Shown here piece by piece: positions 11,801 through 22,840 of a DNA stretch of 64,000 nt. The stretch is from NCBI GenBank assembly GCA_017591395.1, contig WEDG01000724.1:124001-188000 (forward strand), in the 5' to 3' direction. Source of the DNA: Schistocephalus solidus (taxonomy: Eukaryota; Platyhelminthes; Cestoda; Diphyllobothriidea; Diphyllobothriidae). Numbering within the stretch: position 1 is the stretch's first letter; every line of letters starts with the position of its first letter. The notes under the pieces were generated by a model. That model did not search any database and had not been told where the DNA came from. It was given only the letters and a program-made list of their open reading frames with translations. Both the position numbers and the translations under genes were made by a program.

Positions 11801-14330
11801 CCAATGTCTGGCCTTTTTGCCCGAAAGATGATAGACAAGCGAGAGTTGGGACGGGAGCGTGAAGTGAATGATGGTTGGGAGCTGGTTCGGCCTGCGGTTA
11901 TGGTGGCGTGGAGTGCTGGCCACGTTCGCCGGGTTGTCGGGCCAGAAAACATCGATGCCCCGGCACCAACGACAGCCAACTCGCACTCACGGAATCCGCG
12001 TGGCCGTGGATTGTCTCCCTACCCTCCGTTCAAAAGTACTGTTGAGCCGCGGGCAGTCAAGTGGTGGGGGGCGTGGTCGCATGTGCTGCGGGGTCGTTCG
12101 CTTAACCGTGCTAGGGCGGCTCTGGCGGCATCCCATTCGGGTCGCGTTACTAGGGCGGGGCATCATCGAAAAGAATCCATGGGGAACTGAAGCCACCAGG
12201 TAGCCGTCAAATGCCTGGGAATGCAATGCCTCCCATCTCCACAATCAGAAGGTTAAAATCATAAGCACTGGCCTGGATACTGGCAGCAAGAAATTATTTT
12301 ACAGTCGCCTCGCCCTGTGAGAAGGCGCACACAAGATCACTGCTATCGCACTGCAAGCACGAGCTCACATTACGTCGACTGAAAAGGGGGTATTTAGTCG
12401 CACGAAAGTGGCTTACACTGATCTGTCTCGTTTGCGGGCGGAAATGAAAAGTTCCACGTTGCCTCAGAGTTGAGGGTCTTCAGCCCCATCTGGTCACAGG
12501 CGACGTACAGTCGGTGTTGGCTGAGTTTGGCTGACAAACTCAGGTACGCTGGGATGACCTTTTCTGCCTCATTCGCCATCATCAGATAGTCGTTCCCAAC
12601 CTCAGGGCTCAATACACCGAAGAATTTAAGCGGGTTTCATTGGTGCCGCAGTAGACTCAAATGCTCGATGAACTGCATTTCCCTGGGAATTGGTTTTTCA
12701 GATTACAGGGCGGCGAGCCAGTGGCTCGACCTTAGAAGGTCTGGCTCAAAAAGCTCCAGCTTGAACGCTGGCTACTGTTGGTCTGAGAGTGGGGTATGGC
12801 TGGCTGAAAGCCACACAACTATCCGTTCCGGCCTCTCCTGCTCTGTTGGTGACTTCATCTAACATTTTAATGTCCACAACTAGATGACCGCCTGCGCGCA
12901 TCTCAAGATCGGAGATCCAAGACACAAGGGATTCACCCGTGTTCCTTTCTGCGCTCAGTATAGACGGCGCTTCTGAATTTGCGGCGTTGCTTTATCTACT
13001 AGAATGTGTTGAACCAGGTCGCGAAATTCAAACCAGGGTTTGGTAATGAACACACTAATTCGTTCCCCAATTCGTCCTTTTCCACAGCTGCTTAGTGCTT
13101 CGCCGTCCACCAGGGTAGCGTGGAACACTATTCCTTCTCCTTTCTCCTTTTAGCAACTATCACAGAAAACTTTCGGAAACAGCATGCTTGCCACGGTCTA
13201 GCATTTAGTATGCAGATTATTGTCCTTATTAGACGAAACATTAAAAAGGATCATTCGCGCAGCCGGTCCCTCAACTGCACTCCCCCCTGCTGCTGATTTA
13301 TATTACCGTTTTGTTATTTTGAGGACGGCTTCACGTCGGTATGTTGGCAGACATTGTTAGGGAAAACCATCTCGTTGAAACTTACCTCCCTCCTCATATA
13401 TTCAAGTGCGAAAGTGAAAGCTAGTCTATCGAATTGGCCTAACATCAAGCTCATGAGCTTTGCCTCTGAACAGGACCCTATTATGAAGCACATCAAACGC
13501 ACACATCCTCTCTCGCTCTGATTGTACAAGGATAAATTCTGTGGTTTGACTAGGTTGCACGGTTGTCTTTCTAACCCAAAATTGTACTAGCTTCTGCATT
13601 GACTGGTGCTTGGTGGGCATGACTTAGGGACAGACCTTTAGGATAAGAATTGTTTCGTCCCGCATTTTCGGATGGGTAGGTATCAGTATATTCGAGGGAG
13701 ATGTAAGTGAGTCACCTTTGAATTTCCCTATTTGTACATGCAAGGTGTGGTATCAAACCCACGTCTACAATTTTTTAAAAGGCACTTAGTGCACCTGAAA
13801 AAACATCCCCTCTGCAAATCAGACAAGGGCTTTTAGAAAAAAACTAGTGTACTTATTGTAATGTTGTGTGAAAGACGAACTTACGCTATGACCACAATAA
13901 GTAAACCATATAATATCAGGGAAATATAGAGGGTCAGGGTATTTCCGAACCAGGTTTTCATCCACTTCGGTAGGTAGTAGGTAACGTCACTTTTAAATAT
14001 ATTATTAGAATGTATGAGTTGACCTCTCTGAATCGTGGTCACGGCCTCAGTCCTTCAGGTGAGCTGGCGATAGCACCTAAGCCAGAAAGAACTATCGTAA
14101 TCGACAGACAGTAAAATTTCCTGAGACTGTACTTCAATAATTACTGACGAGATTGTAAATTGGGGGGGGTAAAACCATCAATTACTTCCGGAAAAACCGC
14201 AACCTTTCTCCAAACAACTTCAGGACCCACAGAAAGGCGTGTTTGAGGGGTTAAGCTAATGACTGTGTCGAGAATAGGATTTTCGGCCTAGAAAAAGTTG
14301 TGCAGGACAAAAAACGGGCTAATCTGGTCC
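11801..14330. other. Unassigned stretch
   Basis: No repeat family or coding motif recognised. A GC-rich patch at 11,860-12,190 holds overlapping frames of 128 and 111 codons, low-complexity in arginine and alanine and without family signature. The part from 12,250 to 14,330 shows only short, mutually overlapping frames. Confidence 0.4.
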
Positions 14331-14334
14331 GGGT

Positions 14335-14465
14335 CCTCGTAGCTCGGGTGGCTAGGGCGCTGGATATACTCAAACCTCGCCCTTGGTTTCGTGGGTTTGA
14401 ATCCTACTGAGGTCGCTGACTCTTTAAGCATTTGGTCAAATGAATTATTCAAATCTGCCAAAAAT
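14335..14465 (+). repeat. SINE, tRNA-derived family 2
   Basis: An A-box-like tagctcgggtggctagggcg is followed by the spacer caaacctcgcccttgg, B-box-like gtgggtttgaatcctac and gaggtcgctgac. The body ends with a caaatgaattatt motif. It shares the block order with 14,625, 5,868 (minus) and 43,095 (minus). Confidence 0.75.
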
Positions 14466-14624
14466 CGATTAATTTTGTGAGAATTAAAGTCATATGGTGA
14501 ATTCCAAATTGATTGTTCAGGAGATCCTCTTTGAACGGTCGGCTTACAGTATCAGAAATGGTGGATACCATAGGTTGTGGTAGGTTGAGCGGGTAACTTA
14601 ACTCAAATGCTACGAAACGTAGGG

Positions 14625-14760
14625 CTCTCATTCGGGGTCTCCGAGCTCAGACAGTTAGAGCGCTGGTTGCATTCAAGCTTTGCCCTTGCTGTCATGGGTT
14701 GGAGTCTCATCGAGGCCACCGAGATTTTCCTGGATGGTTCAACAAAAATATTCAAAGGTT
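14625..14760 (+). repeat. SINE, tRNA-derived family 2
   Basis: The head is gagctcagacagttagagcg, then cattcaagctttgcccttgc, then a diverged B box (gggttggagtctcatc) and gaggccaccgagattttcc. It lies 290 bp from another copy in the same orientation. Confidence 0.7.
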
Positions 14761-14764
14761 CCAA

Positions 14765-15200
14765 GATTGAATGTAGGTTATTCTATTGTGCCTTGAAGCT
14801 CCAGACTACAGTTCTACCGAGCGATCACCGCCCAAAAAACTTTCACCTGAAATGGTGGTTTCTTGGCTTATTTATAGTCCAAAGCCATTCGTATTCATGA
14901 TCTGAGGTTTGAATTCTGAGCATTTGATCGTCGGGCGTTTAATTCAGACGTTTTAGCATTGCAGCCAGCAGCCTGCGTCCCGTCAACTATGATCGACGAA
15001 GGTGGGGGGAAATTTCGGTGTGGTGCCCAAGGAGTTATCCTCATTTCAGAACCTACTATGAGCTAGACGGGATAAAAATTGAGGTTAGGCGAGAATATGA
15101 GCCCTCCTTCCACCTCTGAAATCAGCATCCGTATTGCACTACATCTCCAACGTCAATACTGAATGCTGTCCAGAATGTCCGCGAGAACGTTACCAGCAGA
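14765..15200. other. Unassigned stretch
   Basis: No feature recognised between the family 2 SINE and the CT/C tract. Confidence 0.4.
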
Positions 15201-15207
15201 AACACCT

Positions 15208-15249
15208 GTCTCTCTCTCTCTCCCCACCCCTAACCCCCCCCCCCCCCCT
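15208..15249. repeat. (CT)n and poly-C tract
   Basis: A short (CT)n run at 15,208-15,222 is followed by a C run of about 15 bases at 15,234-15,248. Confidence 0.9.
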
Positions 15250-15414
15250 TAATTTAATCGCATATCCAAGTGCACATTTGTAGACTGTACAGTTCCTTCT
15301 AAGCCCTGAATCGTGTAAGTAAGCTTGCGCATATAACCATAAGTATTTATGATTAAATATTTTATCATATTGAACTAAATTTCCATTATGTTTCCGAATA
15401 AAGTTAGCGTAGTT

Positions 15415-15500
15415 CTTTTGCTCTGAGGCTTTATGTCCCACGCTGCCACCGAACAAATTATTAAGGTGGGCATATTTTCAAATTGAGCATTTTCGGACTA
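15415..15500 (+). repeat. Dispersed repeat, copy 1 of a local pair
   Basis: It reads gaggctttatgtcccacgc, then gctgccaccgaacaaatta, then gtgggcatattttcaaat and attttcgga. The same order is found at 16,130-16,215. I do not recognise the family. Confidence 0.6.
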
Positions 15501-15914
15501 TGTAGCTAAAGTTCGACTGAACTACTGTAATTCAGGGAAACAAATATGGCGAACCTGCTGCCCGAGCTCGATAGTCCAATGCATACTGCTACCGAACGAA
15601 AGTAAGTAGTACCCATGCAAGTATGGAGTTCGAGGGAGGAGAGTAGTATTTTAGTCTTTTTGGCTTTCATTTTTGACCTTTTGAACTTGTTTGCAGATCA
15701 AAAAGCACATCCGGCGGGCAAAAACAAAAATCCATTCAAGTTTTTATTTCCACTGATTGGAGTTTGAGTCCGGACAACCCCGATGATCTGTAACTCAGTC
15801 CTTCATCGAAAGTGCATCGCAGAAGGGAATGCTAATACTGAGTCAGGGTTAATAAATCCATCGTCCTTATGCTGCCTACCGGCGGTGTTAGAGGACGCAG
15901 AGTTCTTGTTGGAG

Positions 15915-16015
15915 ATCGGAATGGCTGTGCGACTGCTGACGGGGCTCACGAGTATGCTCCAAGACACAACCGGACGAGTATGTCTCATAACACGATTGGT
16001 GAGGGCCCATCTACC
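15915..16015 (+). repeat. SINE family 1, 3' tail only
   Basis: It matches the post-body tail of full copies: ggctgtgcgactgctgac, then gagtatgctccaagac, acaaccggacgagt and acgattggtgag. The tRNA-like head and body are missing. Confidence 0.65.
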
Positions 16016-16129
16016 ATGTCTACCATCTACCATGTCTACTCATGTCTTTATTCTCGTAAAGCATAACAACTAGAAAATTTGTAAGCCCTTATTCTCATAC
16101 CCTCATCACATAAAATTAAATTCCCGTGG

Positions 16130-16215
16130 TTTCCTGATCTGAAGCCTTATGTCACACGCTGCCATCAAACAATTAAGTAAAATGGGCATACTTTCAAATA
16201 AATCCTTTTCGGGAT
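16130..16215 (+). repeat. Dispersed repeat, copy 2 of a local pair
   Basis: It reads gaagccttatgtcacacgc, then gctgccatcaaacaatta and atgggcatactttcaaat, matching 15,415-15,500 with scattered changes. Confidence 0.6.
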
Positions 16216-16539
16216 GACCCTGTAGGCCAGGGAAATGCGTATAGTGAGCATGCTGTCGAAAGCCTTATTTCCGCGTCTATCAAACGCCAACTATGTGAGC
16301 ATGGATTTTTGGATGGATGGGGTGGTTGCGTTTCGTCCTTGCAAAGCTATAATTAAGAACTTGCACATACAAGTCATTCAACAAGCAAGAAGGTAAATCG
16401 AAGCATATGCGAGTAAAAGTAATTGGACTTACACTATGGATAGCTTGTGTTTGCCGAAACGGTGATTTTACGGAAGCTGCTGGCGATAACTGCAAATTTT
16501 TCGGGACATTTGCATAGGCAGAGGAAAGTTGACGGCAAA

Positions 16540-16765
16540 GAAAAGGGAGATTGGAATGGTCATTTCTGGGTCATGAACCATCATCAGCCAGTCATACCCA
16601 ACCCCAGGTGGTGCACCATTCGAAGATCGAACCCGCGACCCGTTGCTCAGACGGCCCACGCTCTAACCATTGAGTCACGGGTTCGTTGTCTTTCCGGTTT
16701 AGATCAGAACTATTGACTTGCATTCGTCGATGAACGCTCACAGATCGCTACCAGTACGTGCGAAC
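16540..16765 (-). repeat. SINE family 1
   Basis: On the minus strand the leader (tgagcgttcatcgacgaatg) is followed by the tRNA-like head (actcaatggttagagcgtgg, gggttcgatcttcg), ggtgcaccacctgggg and ctggctgatgatgg. It ends with agaaatgaccattcc and the ctccctttt segment. The head and body are complete; the tail after the body is missing. Confidence 0.85.
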
Positions 16766-17254
16766 CTCCAATGACTTTGAGTTGACATGATAAGTTATAA
16801 GAATTTGCAAAGTTCAGTTTTGATTCTCATTACCTGGTACAGCTGCTATCATGCCTGCTCCAACCGGCCTCGATGATGTGGTGAACTGCACCTCTCCACG
16901 CGTGACGATCCACGGTAGTGCATCTGGCCAGTTTGGTTCCATCTCTCCTCCAGCGCCGGAGACGGAGTACTGAAGGTCCAAAAACGCCTTCCATGTCCTG
17001 GCAAATCGTGTCGAGCTAGTTTTTAGCTGGCGTCCTTGTCGATGCCTCCAGGTGGGGGAAAGGCGTTTGATGGAGGGCAGCAACAGTGAGCTCAAGCGGC
17101 GGACGACGAAGAACAGGCCCAATCCATGTCAGTCTTGTTTCTCGGAGGGCCTAAGACGCTAAAAGATAGATGTAAGGTTTTTTTTTTAGGAAACGTAACC
17201 TTCAGCCACTGTCAGGCAACTCCTCAAAGTATTCAGGCCTTTCATGGTGGGAAT

Positions 17255-17400
17255 CGTTCATGTGCCCCAACGGCAGGACAGAACGATAGGAACGCGTACC
17301 CTATGACTTAGCGCAAAGCCACCTTTATTATGAGGCGTCCCTATTCCTCTGTCCTCTCGGGGGCGGGACGCACATAAACGATCCCGACTCTGCCTATACT
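17255..17400. mobile_element. Foldback element fragment (one end)
   Basis: It carries the inner block gcgcaaagccacctttatta and the outer ctattcctctgtcctctcg, matching the right-end arm of the family. The interior is absent. Confidence 0.55.
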
Positions 17401-17504
17401 TAGAAACAAACACTAAAGTCTCAGACATTTGTTGAAGAGGTTGGTCGGCTGTAGAAACCAACGAGGTTGTTGAAGGCAACCTCTTCGTCCCAATGTATGC
17501 CTTG

Positions 17505-17640
17505 GGAAGGTCACTGGAACGGAAGTAAGGATGAGTTGTGCGGCCGCATTATCAGGACGCGGGAGTAGGAAGGCCCCGCCTACTTAACCCAGATGGCCTT
17601 GCGATAAATTTCGGGAAGTGGAGAAATTTCGGTGGCTTAA
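17505..17640. mobile_element. Foldback element fragment (left end)
   Basis: It carries gtgcggccgcattatcagg, acgcgggagtaggaagg and atggccttgcgataaattt, the order of left-end arms elsewhere. No telomere-like interior follows; the next full element starts only 35 bp on. Confidence 0.55.
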
Positions 17641-17674
17641 CCCCGACATCTAACTAAAGTTTAACCTTATTCTG

Positions 17675-18062
17675 GTAAGGATTACTTGTATGGCCGCCTA
17701 TACAGGGCACGGGAATAAGAACCGCCCCACCGCTTTGCACACTTCTCCGGAGAAATTATGTTTAGGCTTGAGGTGAGGGTTGGAGGTAAGTATAGGGTTA
17801 GGTAAAGGCTATGGTAAAGGTGAGAGGTAGGGTTGAGGTTAGGATCATGTTAAGGGTCAAGGTTTGGGTTCACATTAACCGCAGGGTTTTGGTTTAAGGT
17901 AGGGCTTGGGTTAGGATTAAGGTTAGAGTTCAGTTTTATGTCAGGGTTAAGACCCGGAAATATTTGCCCTTCCTGAATTTTGTCGCAAGGCCACCTATAT
18001 TAAGAGAACGGGATGTTCCTATTCTCGTGTCCTGTTTAAGCGGCCATGCAGGTTATCCTCAC
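17675..18062. mobile_element. Foldback/MITE-like element with telomere-like interior
   Basis: The left arm is gtatggccgcctatacaggg, then cacgggaataagaaccgcc. The right arm, inverted, is gttcctattctcgtgtcc, then tgtttaagcggccatgcagg. The interior, about 17,760-17,950, is composed of degenerate ggtTTAGGg-like units. At about 390 bp with arms of 45-90 bp, this is the best-preserved copy. Confidence 0.82.
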
Positions 18063-18064
18063 CG

Positions 18065-18960
18065 CGGATTGCTGGGACGCCATGCTCAGCTTGTATACTG
18101 AGTGAACTTATTTCTAGAGGCGAATTCCTATTATTTTCGCGCGTCAAATGCAGACCCCGCCTCGAGCGCTCTGCCTTGTTTGAAGTAGCTGTCAAGGCGT
18201 GCTCCCTTGCGCCCAGCCCTGACAGCAAAATCTCCTGTGCGCCAGCATGACTAATCCACACGGATTCCGCCCGGCTCCCCGTACCACTTGTGCAGCCTTG
18301 TAAACAGTGCCACCGCGACGTCCCGTGGGATGACGCATGTTCAACCTGTCGAATCGTGTCAGAATCGGTTGCGGTCTGGACTCAACCCTCCCCCTACTGG
18401 CATCATTTGAAGGATTAAGTGGGGGGAGGCATGCGAACTACCACAGACGGAGCATTATCCACTGTTTGCCGGAGCTGGGCTGGGAGGGGGCGGGGAGAGG
18501 GGGGCGGAGAAGAGGGCATTGCCTCCAACAGCCCGACCAGCTTACACTAACGCCCAGTAGTGCGGGCTGTAGGTTTCTATACCCGAGAGCAGGCCCAGTC
18601 AGCCGGGTAGCTGTATTCACACTTCTGGGTCTCTTGGAGCTGTCGAAGTGCGGCGTTTCGCGTATGACATAAACTTGCAAAGGTGGCCATACACGAGTTT
18701 TGGCAGTCTAATCTATCGGCTAGCGCCCTAAAGGGGATATTCTCAGGGATCTGCTCAGACAATGATCGAGAAGGCATGAGGTCAAGGTAGGTGGAAAGGA
18801 AACACAGACATAAACTGACTTTTCGTGGGAAGAAGCGTTTATTGAGCACTTACCCGGACATGCTGTTCCCGTTACCCTGAATCAGTTGCACAGTGAACAG
18901 TACCTATGCAGCAGTGCTGACGAGGGCAAGCGAGGCTGGCATAATCACATTTGCCTTGTT
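18065..18960. other. Unassigned stretch
   Basis: A GC-rich patch lies at 18,400-18,600. The 111-codon plus frame (18,337-18,672) and its minus-strand overlap lack any family motif. Confidence 0.35.
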
Positions 18961-18964
18961 AGCC

Positions 18965-19195
18965 GTTATCAGGTTCAGTAAACTGATAGGTGAACGCTCT
19001 TTTTCCCTACAGTTACTGCCTCTAAACGCAACAAACAGGTCAACGAACCCGAAATGCAATGGTGCCGCGTTGGATTTAATGCTCGGTGATCAAAGGATAC
19101 GGGTTCGAATATCAGAATTCTCAAACTTGGGGTTAGATACAGTCGGCTGATAGCCACCATGGTCTCCCTTTTCTTTATCAGTATTGGTTCTGCAT
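18965..19195 (+). repeat. Old SINE family 1 copy
   Basis: Traces of the leader (gataggtgaacgctc) and tRNA-like head, then the B-box-like ggatacgggttcgaatatc, ctgatagccaccatgg and gtctcccttttctttatc. It is heavily diverged. Confidence 0.55.
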
Positions 19196-19304
19196 AACGA
19201 GCTCGCCTAGATTAAAAACAGTTGGTGGTTTCTGTTGGTCAGAATGATGAGTACTGCATTATCCGACCAGTCAGACAATAAATGCACAGCTGAGAAGAGG
19301 TAGA

Positions 19305-19400
19305 TGCAATTGCTGGGACACGAACTTAATTCGCCTGACGTTTCGGATTCCAACTCGAACCCAGCCCCAGAGACAGAATAAGCCACAGGTACTTTGTACC
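19305..19400 (-). mobile_element. PLE terminus with decayed hammerhead
   Basis: On the minus strand 19,333-19,374 reads GUCU, a mutated core (CUGGGGC for CUGAUGA), a helix II region of the type GGGUUC/GGAAUCC, GAAA, then CGUC and AGGC. Stem I GUCU/AGGC and the GUC cleavage triplet are retained while the catalytic core is lost. The AGGCGAATT boundary matches other PLE ends here. Confidence 0.7.
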
Positions 19401-19559
19401 CAGGGCGTTGCAGTATTTATAGGATGCAGTCGATATGCAACTGCGTACGTAGGACAATTAGCGGTTTCCCCTTCATCGAGGCTGACTGCCCTCTGGTGGG
19501 CTAATTTCTTGACGGCCAACATGCGGGTCTTTATCCGCTGAAATTTATCACCCGTGTTG

Positions 19560-19665
19560 GAATTTGGTGTGATGACTGTTTGGTCACCTGGTTCATCGGT
19601 AACTGCACATCGAAAAATTCAAGTTTGGCGAACGTGCGCTTTCGATTATTCATCATAAGAGTAAA
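19560..19665 (-). mobile_element. PLE end, second family, inverted to the 20.2-kb end
   Basis: On the minus strand it reads atgatgaataatcgaaagcg, then cacgttcgccaaacttgaa. This matches plus-strand 20,211-20,255 (atgatgaataaccgaaat, then cgttcaccaaacttaac). The two ends flank the GIY-YIG remnant in inverted orientation, as pseudo-LTRs of PLEs sometimes do. Confidence 0.6.
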
Positions 19666-19689
19666 AAATGCTTAAACATCCAGTCCTCG

Positions 19690-19890
19690 TCAATGTGCAG
19701 GTACGCCTTCACGTGCTCCTGTGGGGCAGGTTATATTATTCGAACAACCAGGCGCCTATTCAAGCGGATGCGCGAGTACAATCCTGCCTGGCTAAATCAA
19801 GGCATGGTAAAGTCCATCTGTAGCGCATTTGTGGCTCACTTGGTTGACAGCGGTCACCGGGTAGACGTCATCCTATAAAGTGCTGTCGAA
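19690..19890 (+). pseudogene. PLE C-terminal GIY-YIG endonuclease remnant
   Basis: A 61-codon frame reads FTCSCGAGYIIRTTRRLFKR, then MREYNPAWLNQG and ICSAFVAHLVDSGHRVD. In PLE proteins the GIY-YIG domain has this Cys-x-Cys-x2-YIGRT-x3-L pattern, the EH or EY helix and a final hLxxxGH. The usual G of YIGRT is I here, and no reverse transcriptase is present upstream, so it is a 5'-truncated dead fragment. Its sequence differs from the PLEs at 26 and 51-54 kb, so it is a distinct family. Confidence 0.72.
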
Positions 19891-20202
19891 ACACTCCGAG
19901 TTCCTGCGTCGGTGGATACTTGCGGCGGTAGAGGCAGTGGCCCTACGGTTAACCAACCTAACCTTATGCTCGTAAAAAGCATTAATATTGACCCTAAGAC
20001 TCCCTTGGCCGAAGACTAACTCAGTATGCGTGTTCACACCTGCCACGTCGCACTACAGCGATGCAACAGAAACCTAGATAATGGTTTGAAACCTCTTTCC
20101 CCTTCCCTCCACCCCATGATAGGACTAGACTGTTCTTTGAATCTAAACTTACTGTTTATTGGACGTTTAAGCATTTTTTACTCTACCCCCCCTATTATTA
20201 CT

Positions 20203-20270
20203 GCAAAAGCCTGATGATGAATAACCGAAATCGTACGTTCACCAAACTTAACTTCCTAAATGCTTACATG
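20203..20270 (+). ncRNA. Candidate hammerhead relic at PLE 3' end
   Basis: CUGAUGA lies at 20,211-20,217 and GAAA at 20,227-20,230, followed by a partly self-complementary stem III region (UCGUACGUU) and a C at the expected cleavage position. Helix II is very short and stem I does not pair, so activity is doubtful. Position just after the GIY-YIG remnant fits a PLE terminal ribozyme. Confidence 0.45.
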
Positions 20271-20274
20271 GGTT

Positions 20275-20795
20275 TCAACGCTGATCCTGAAATGCACATC
20301 TCTTGTTATATATCTTTCGTGCTCATTCTTACTTATGGTGAATGAAGGACTTGTGATTTGAAAACTTTTGAATGGTACTTTCAAAATAAAGCCTATATAT
20401 TTGAATTCATGTTTTCCAATCTAAGTCTGAGTTGTCTCAATAATCTCCTCAAAAAGGGCTTTGTAGCTTTTAGGACAAGGTCAAGAGCACACTACAAGCA
20501 ATAAGTTCCACCCTCAGGAAGAAAAAGCTCTCTGTCGAGAATAAGAGGCTCCCTCTCATTATCGCCAGGGAAGAGCATAGGCACCAATATAAAGCCAAAA
20601 AGAACTGCGCAGTAGTTTTTTCGCTCTGACACTCTCTAGGCTGTCAGGGAAATGCAACAGTCCAGCACATGGAGATGAGGCGAGCAGTAGCACCGGTGGC
20701 TTCGGGGTCAGTAAGCGGCAGATGGAAGGTTAGATCACAGTTTGGCAACCAGAGAGCGTAGCAGGCGACACTCGCCATAATTCGCTAAAACAATT
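20275..20795. other. Unassigned stretch
   Basis: No feature recognised; AT-rich near 20,290-20,430. Confidence 0.4.
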
Positions 20796-20799
20796 CCGA

Positions 20800-20970
20800 C
20801 CGACAGCAAAAAGAGCCCTCGGTTAAGAGTGCTGGACAGATAATCAAAAGAGCGCAAGTTTGAGCCCCAAGCGTCTCCAGACAGAAACTTGGGTCTGGCT
20901 GGCTGAAGATGGCTAATAGGCCAGAAATGTCCATTTCAGTCTATCTTGTCTTTGCCAGTAATCTCATACG
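20800..20970 (+). repeat. SINE family 1, diverged head
   Basis: A decayed head (ggttaagagtgctgg, gcaagtttgagccccaag) leads into tggctggctgaagatgg, ctaataggccagaaatgtcc and the ttgtctttgccagtaat end. Confidence 0.7.
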
Positions 20971-21195
20971 TGAAAAGTTATTATATATGCACTCGATTAG
21001 AACAGTGCTCATTAAGCGGGCTTAGAATATTACTAATTATGAAACACAGCCCCAAGGTATATAACGTACGTTGACACGAGGACAGTTGATTTGACATCCC
21101 AGAACGTCTACGTGCCTGCGTGCCTGTAGTATAACCACACTATGAAAGTCGTGCTTTCACGTTTGATTGTTAATTTCTAAAAGTCCACATTCTAA

Positions 21196-21535
21196 TAAGC
21201 GATCAGTGGGCGTTCGCTAACGAATGCCAATATTCCCGATATAAACCGGCAAGACAACGGGCCCGTGGCCCAGTGGTTAGAGCGTTGGACTTCTGAGCAA
21301 CAGGTTGCGAGTTCGAGCCTCGGACAGTGCACCACCTGGGGCTGGGTATGACTGGCTGATGATGGCTCATGACCCAGAAATGACCATTCCAGTCTCCCCT
21401 TTCTTTGTTGGCATTGGTAATCTGCCTTTACTACTACTAGCCGCTGTGTGGCTACTGGCGGGGCTCGACAGGCAGAGTGAAACGAGTGAGTTCTGCTTAG
21501 CGATTGGTGAGCTTTCCGTCAATGAATTTTAAATT
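21196..21535 (+). repeat. SINE family 1, full-length
   Basis: The leader (gcgatcagtgggcgttcgc, aatattcccgat) is followed by the tRNA-like head (gtggcccagtggttagagcg A box, gcgagttcgagcctcg B box), gtgcaccacctggggctg, the body, and a tail through gtgtggctactggcggggc to gcgattggtgagc. In the body, GACUGG, CUGAUGA, a UGG..CCA hairpin, GAAA and CCAGUC stand in hammerhead-like order (about 21,347-21,394). Confidence 0.9.
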
Positions 21536-21539
21536 CTGT

Positions 21540-22180
21540 TATCAACTTCAGAAATTATGATTTCGGTAGTATATGCCGGAAATTTACTTCCTTAGACTAG
21601 AGCGATTCAACCAACGTTTGGTCATTTACTCCGAAAATGATAAAGTTGATGGTATGCCTGCCTTACTTGTTTGGCTTGATGGCAACGGTGCCATAAAGCT
21701 GCAGTAAACGAGGCCGTGGAAACTTTATACAGCGGCACAGTGGGAATTTACTTTTATCTTGATATGCTACACAATTTAATCGTAATGGCGTGCGGCCAAC
21801 AGGAAATACTTAAACGATCCGTGGTTTAGTAGGAAACGCAAAGTTTAGAAATGTGTCCGAAAATATGGAATGGTACTACGGGGTGTTGATCCTCATGATC
21901 TCAAGATCTCATGATTTCATGATCCTCATGGTCCCGTAGGTACCATGGAAAGCATTGAACAAGGGGACGCTAGAATGGCGTTGGGAGTTGCCGCGTTTAC
22001 AGGTTATAGATGTTTTTTCAGGGAAAGGGGTGTTGGTTCTATTTTAGACTAAGTGGGACTTCATAAGTGGAATATTTTTCATTTATTTTAGTCGTCGTTT
22101 TGGTTGAAAGTATGTCTTCTCCTATCCTTTCCGTCTGAAAAGGTGGGCTAGTTTGATATACAAACGTTAAAGGGTTCGGT
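21540..22180. other. Unassigned stretch
   Basis: A small cluster of catgatc/catgatt repeats lies at 21,891-21,935. Nothing else recognised. Confidence 0.4.
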
Positions 22181-22184
22181 AGTC

Positions 22185-22340
22185 GCATGGCAACTATTAA
22201 CATGTACATATGCTGGAGTACCTACAAAGACAAGGGAGACCGGAATGAAAATTTCTGGCTTATTAGCCATCATCAGCCAGTCATACCCAATCCAGAGTGT
22301 GAACCACATGGGATTTGCATACGCGACCTTTGGTCATTGA
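22185..22340 (-). repeat. SINE family 1 fragment joined head to head to a plus-strand array
   Basis: On the minus strand it holds part of the tRNA-like head (ctcaatgaccaaaggtcg), ctggctgatgatggctaat and gacaaagacaagg reversed. It abuts the plus-strand copies at the tRNA part. Confidence 0.8.
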
Positions 22341-22840
22341 GTCGGGGATTTGAATCTCAGCTGATCCAGACTTGTAATTGGGAATGACTGGCTGATGACG
22401 GCTAATAAGCCAGAAATGGCCATTCCGGTCTCCCTTGTCTTTGTCGGTTCCAATTCATCATATGCTTCACGTCGCTAAGCGACCGCCTGCGAGGGACTCT
22501 AATGTGAGCTACATGGCACAACGGAACATAAATGTTCCTTAAGCAGATTGGTGAGACGCACACTATCATCATATTCCCGATCGCAACTGACAAAACAACG
22601 AGCCGGTGGCTCAATGGTAGAGCATTCGAATCCCAGGTGTTCCACACTTGGGATTGGGTATGACTGGCTGATGACGGCTAATAAGCCAGAAACGGCCATT
22701 CTGGTCTCCCTTTTCTTTGTCGGTACTCCATAATATGTATATGTTACTAGTCAATATGCGACTGCCTGCGAGGGCTGTAGATTTCATCCCAAGTCACAAC
22801 GGGACAAGCATGTTCCGTAACTTGATCGGTGAGTGCCACT
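22340..22840 (+). repeat. Short SINE family 1 tandem (about 1.7 units)
   Basis: Two bodies (22,388 and 22,663) are separated by the tail/leader seen in the 37-41 kb array: gctaagcgaccgcctgcgag, catggcacaacggaac, ttccttaagcagattgg, atattcccgatcgc. The second unit has a shortened head (gctcaatggtagagcattcg, aatcccaggtg). A further partial tail follows to the end. Confidence 0.88.

Noticed and set aside
11196..11986. Open frames of 130-202 codons on both strands
   Set aside because: They are translations of the compound microsatellite (poly-Ser, poly-Leu, poly-Glu, poly-Asn) with no non-repetitive core.
16814..17122. 102-codon minus-strand frame as a host exon
   Set aside because: No family motif, no supported splice sites and no neighbouring exon-like frames. 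Its Trp/Arg content is not distinctive enough.
21885..21940. Palindromic catgatc cluster as a regulatory site
   Set aside because: A short imperfect repeat without context, and not seen again in the window.
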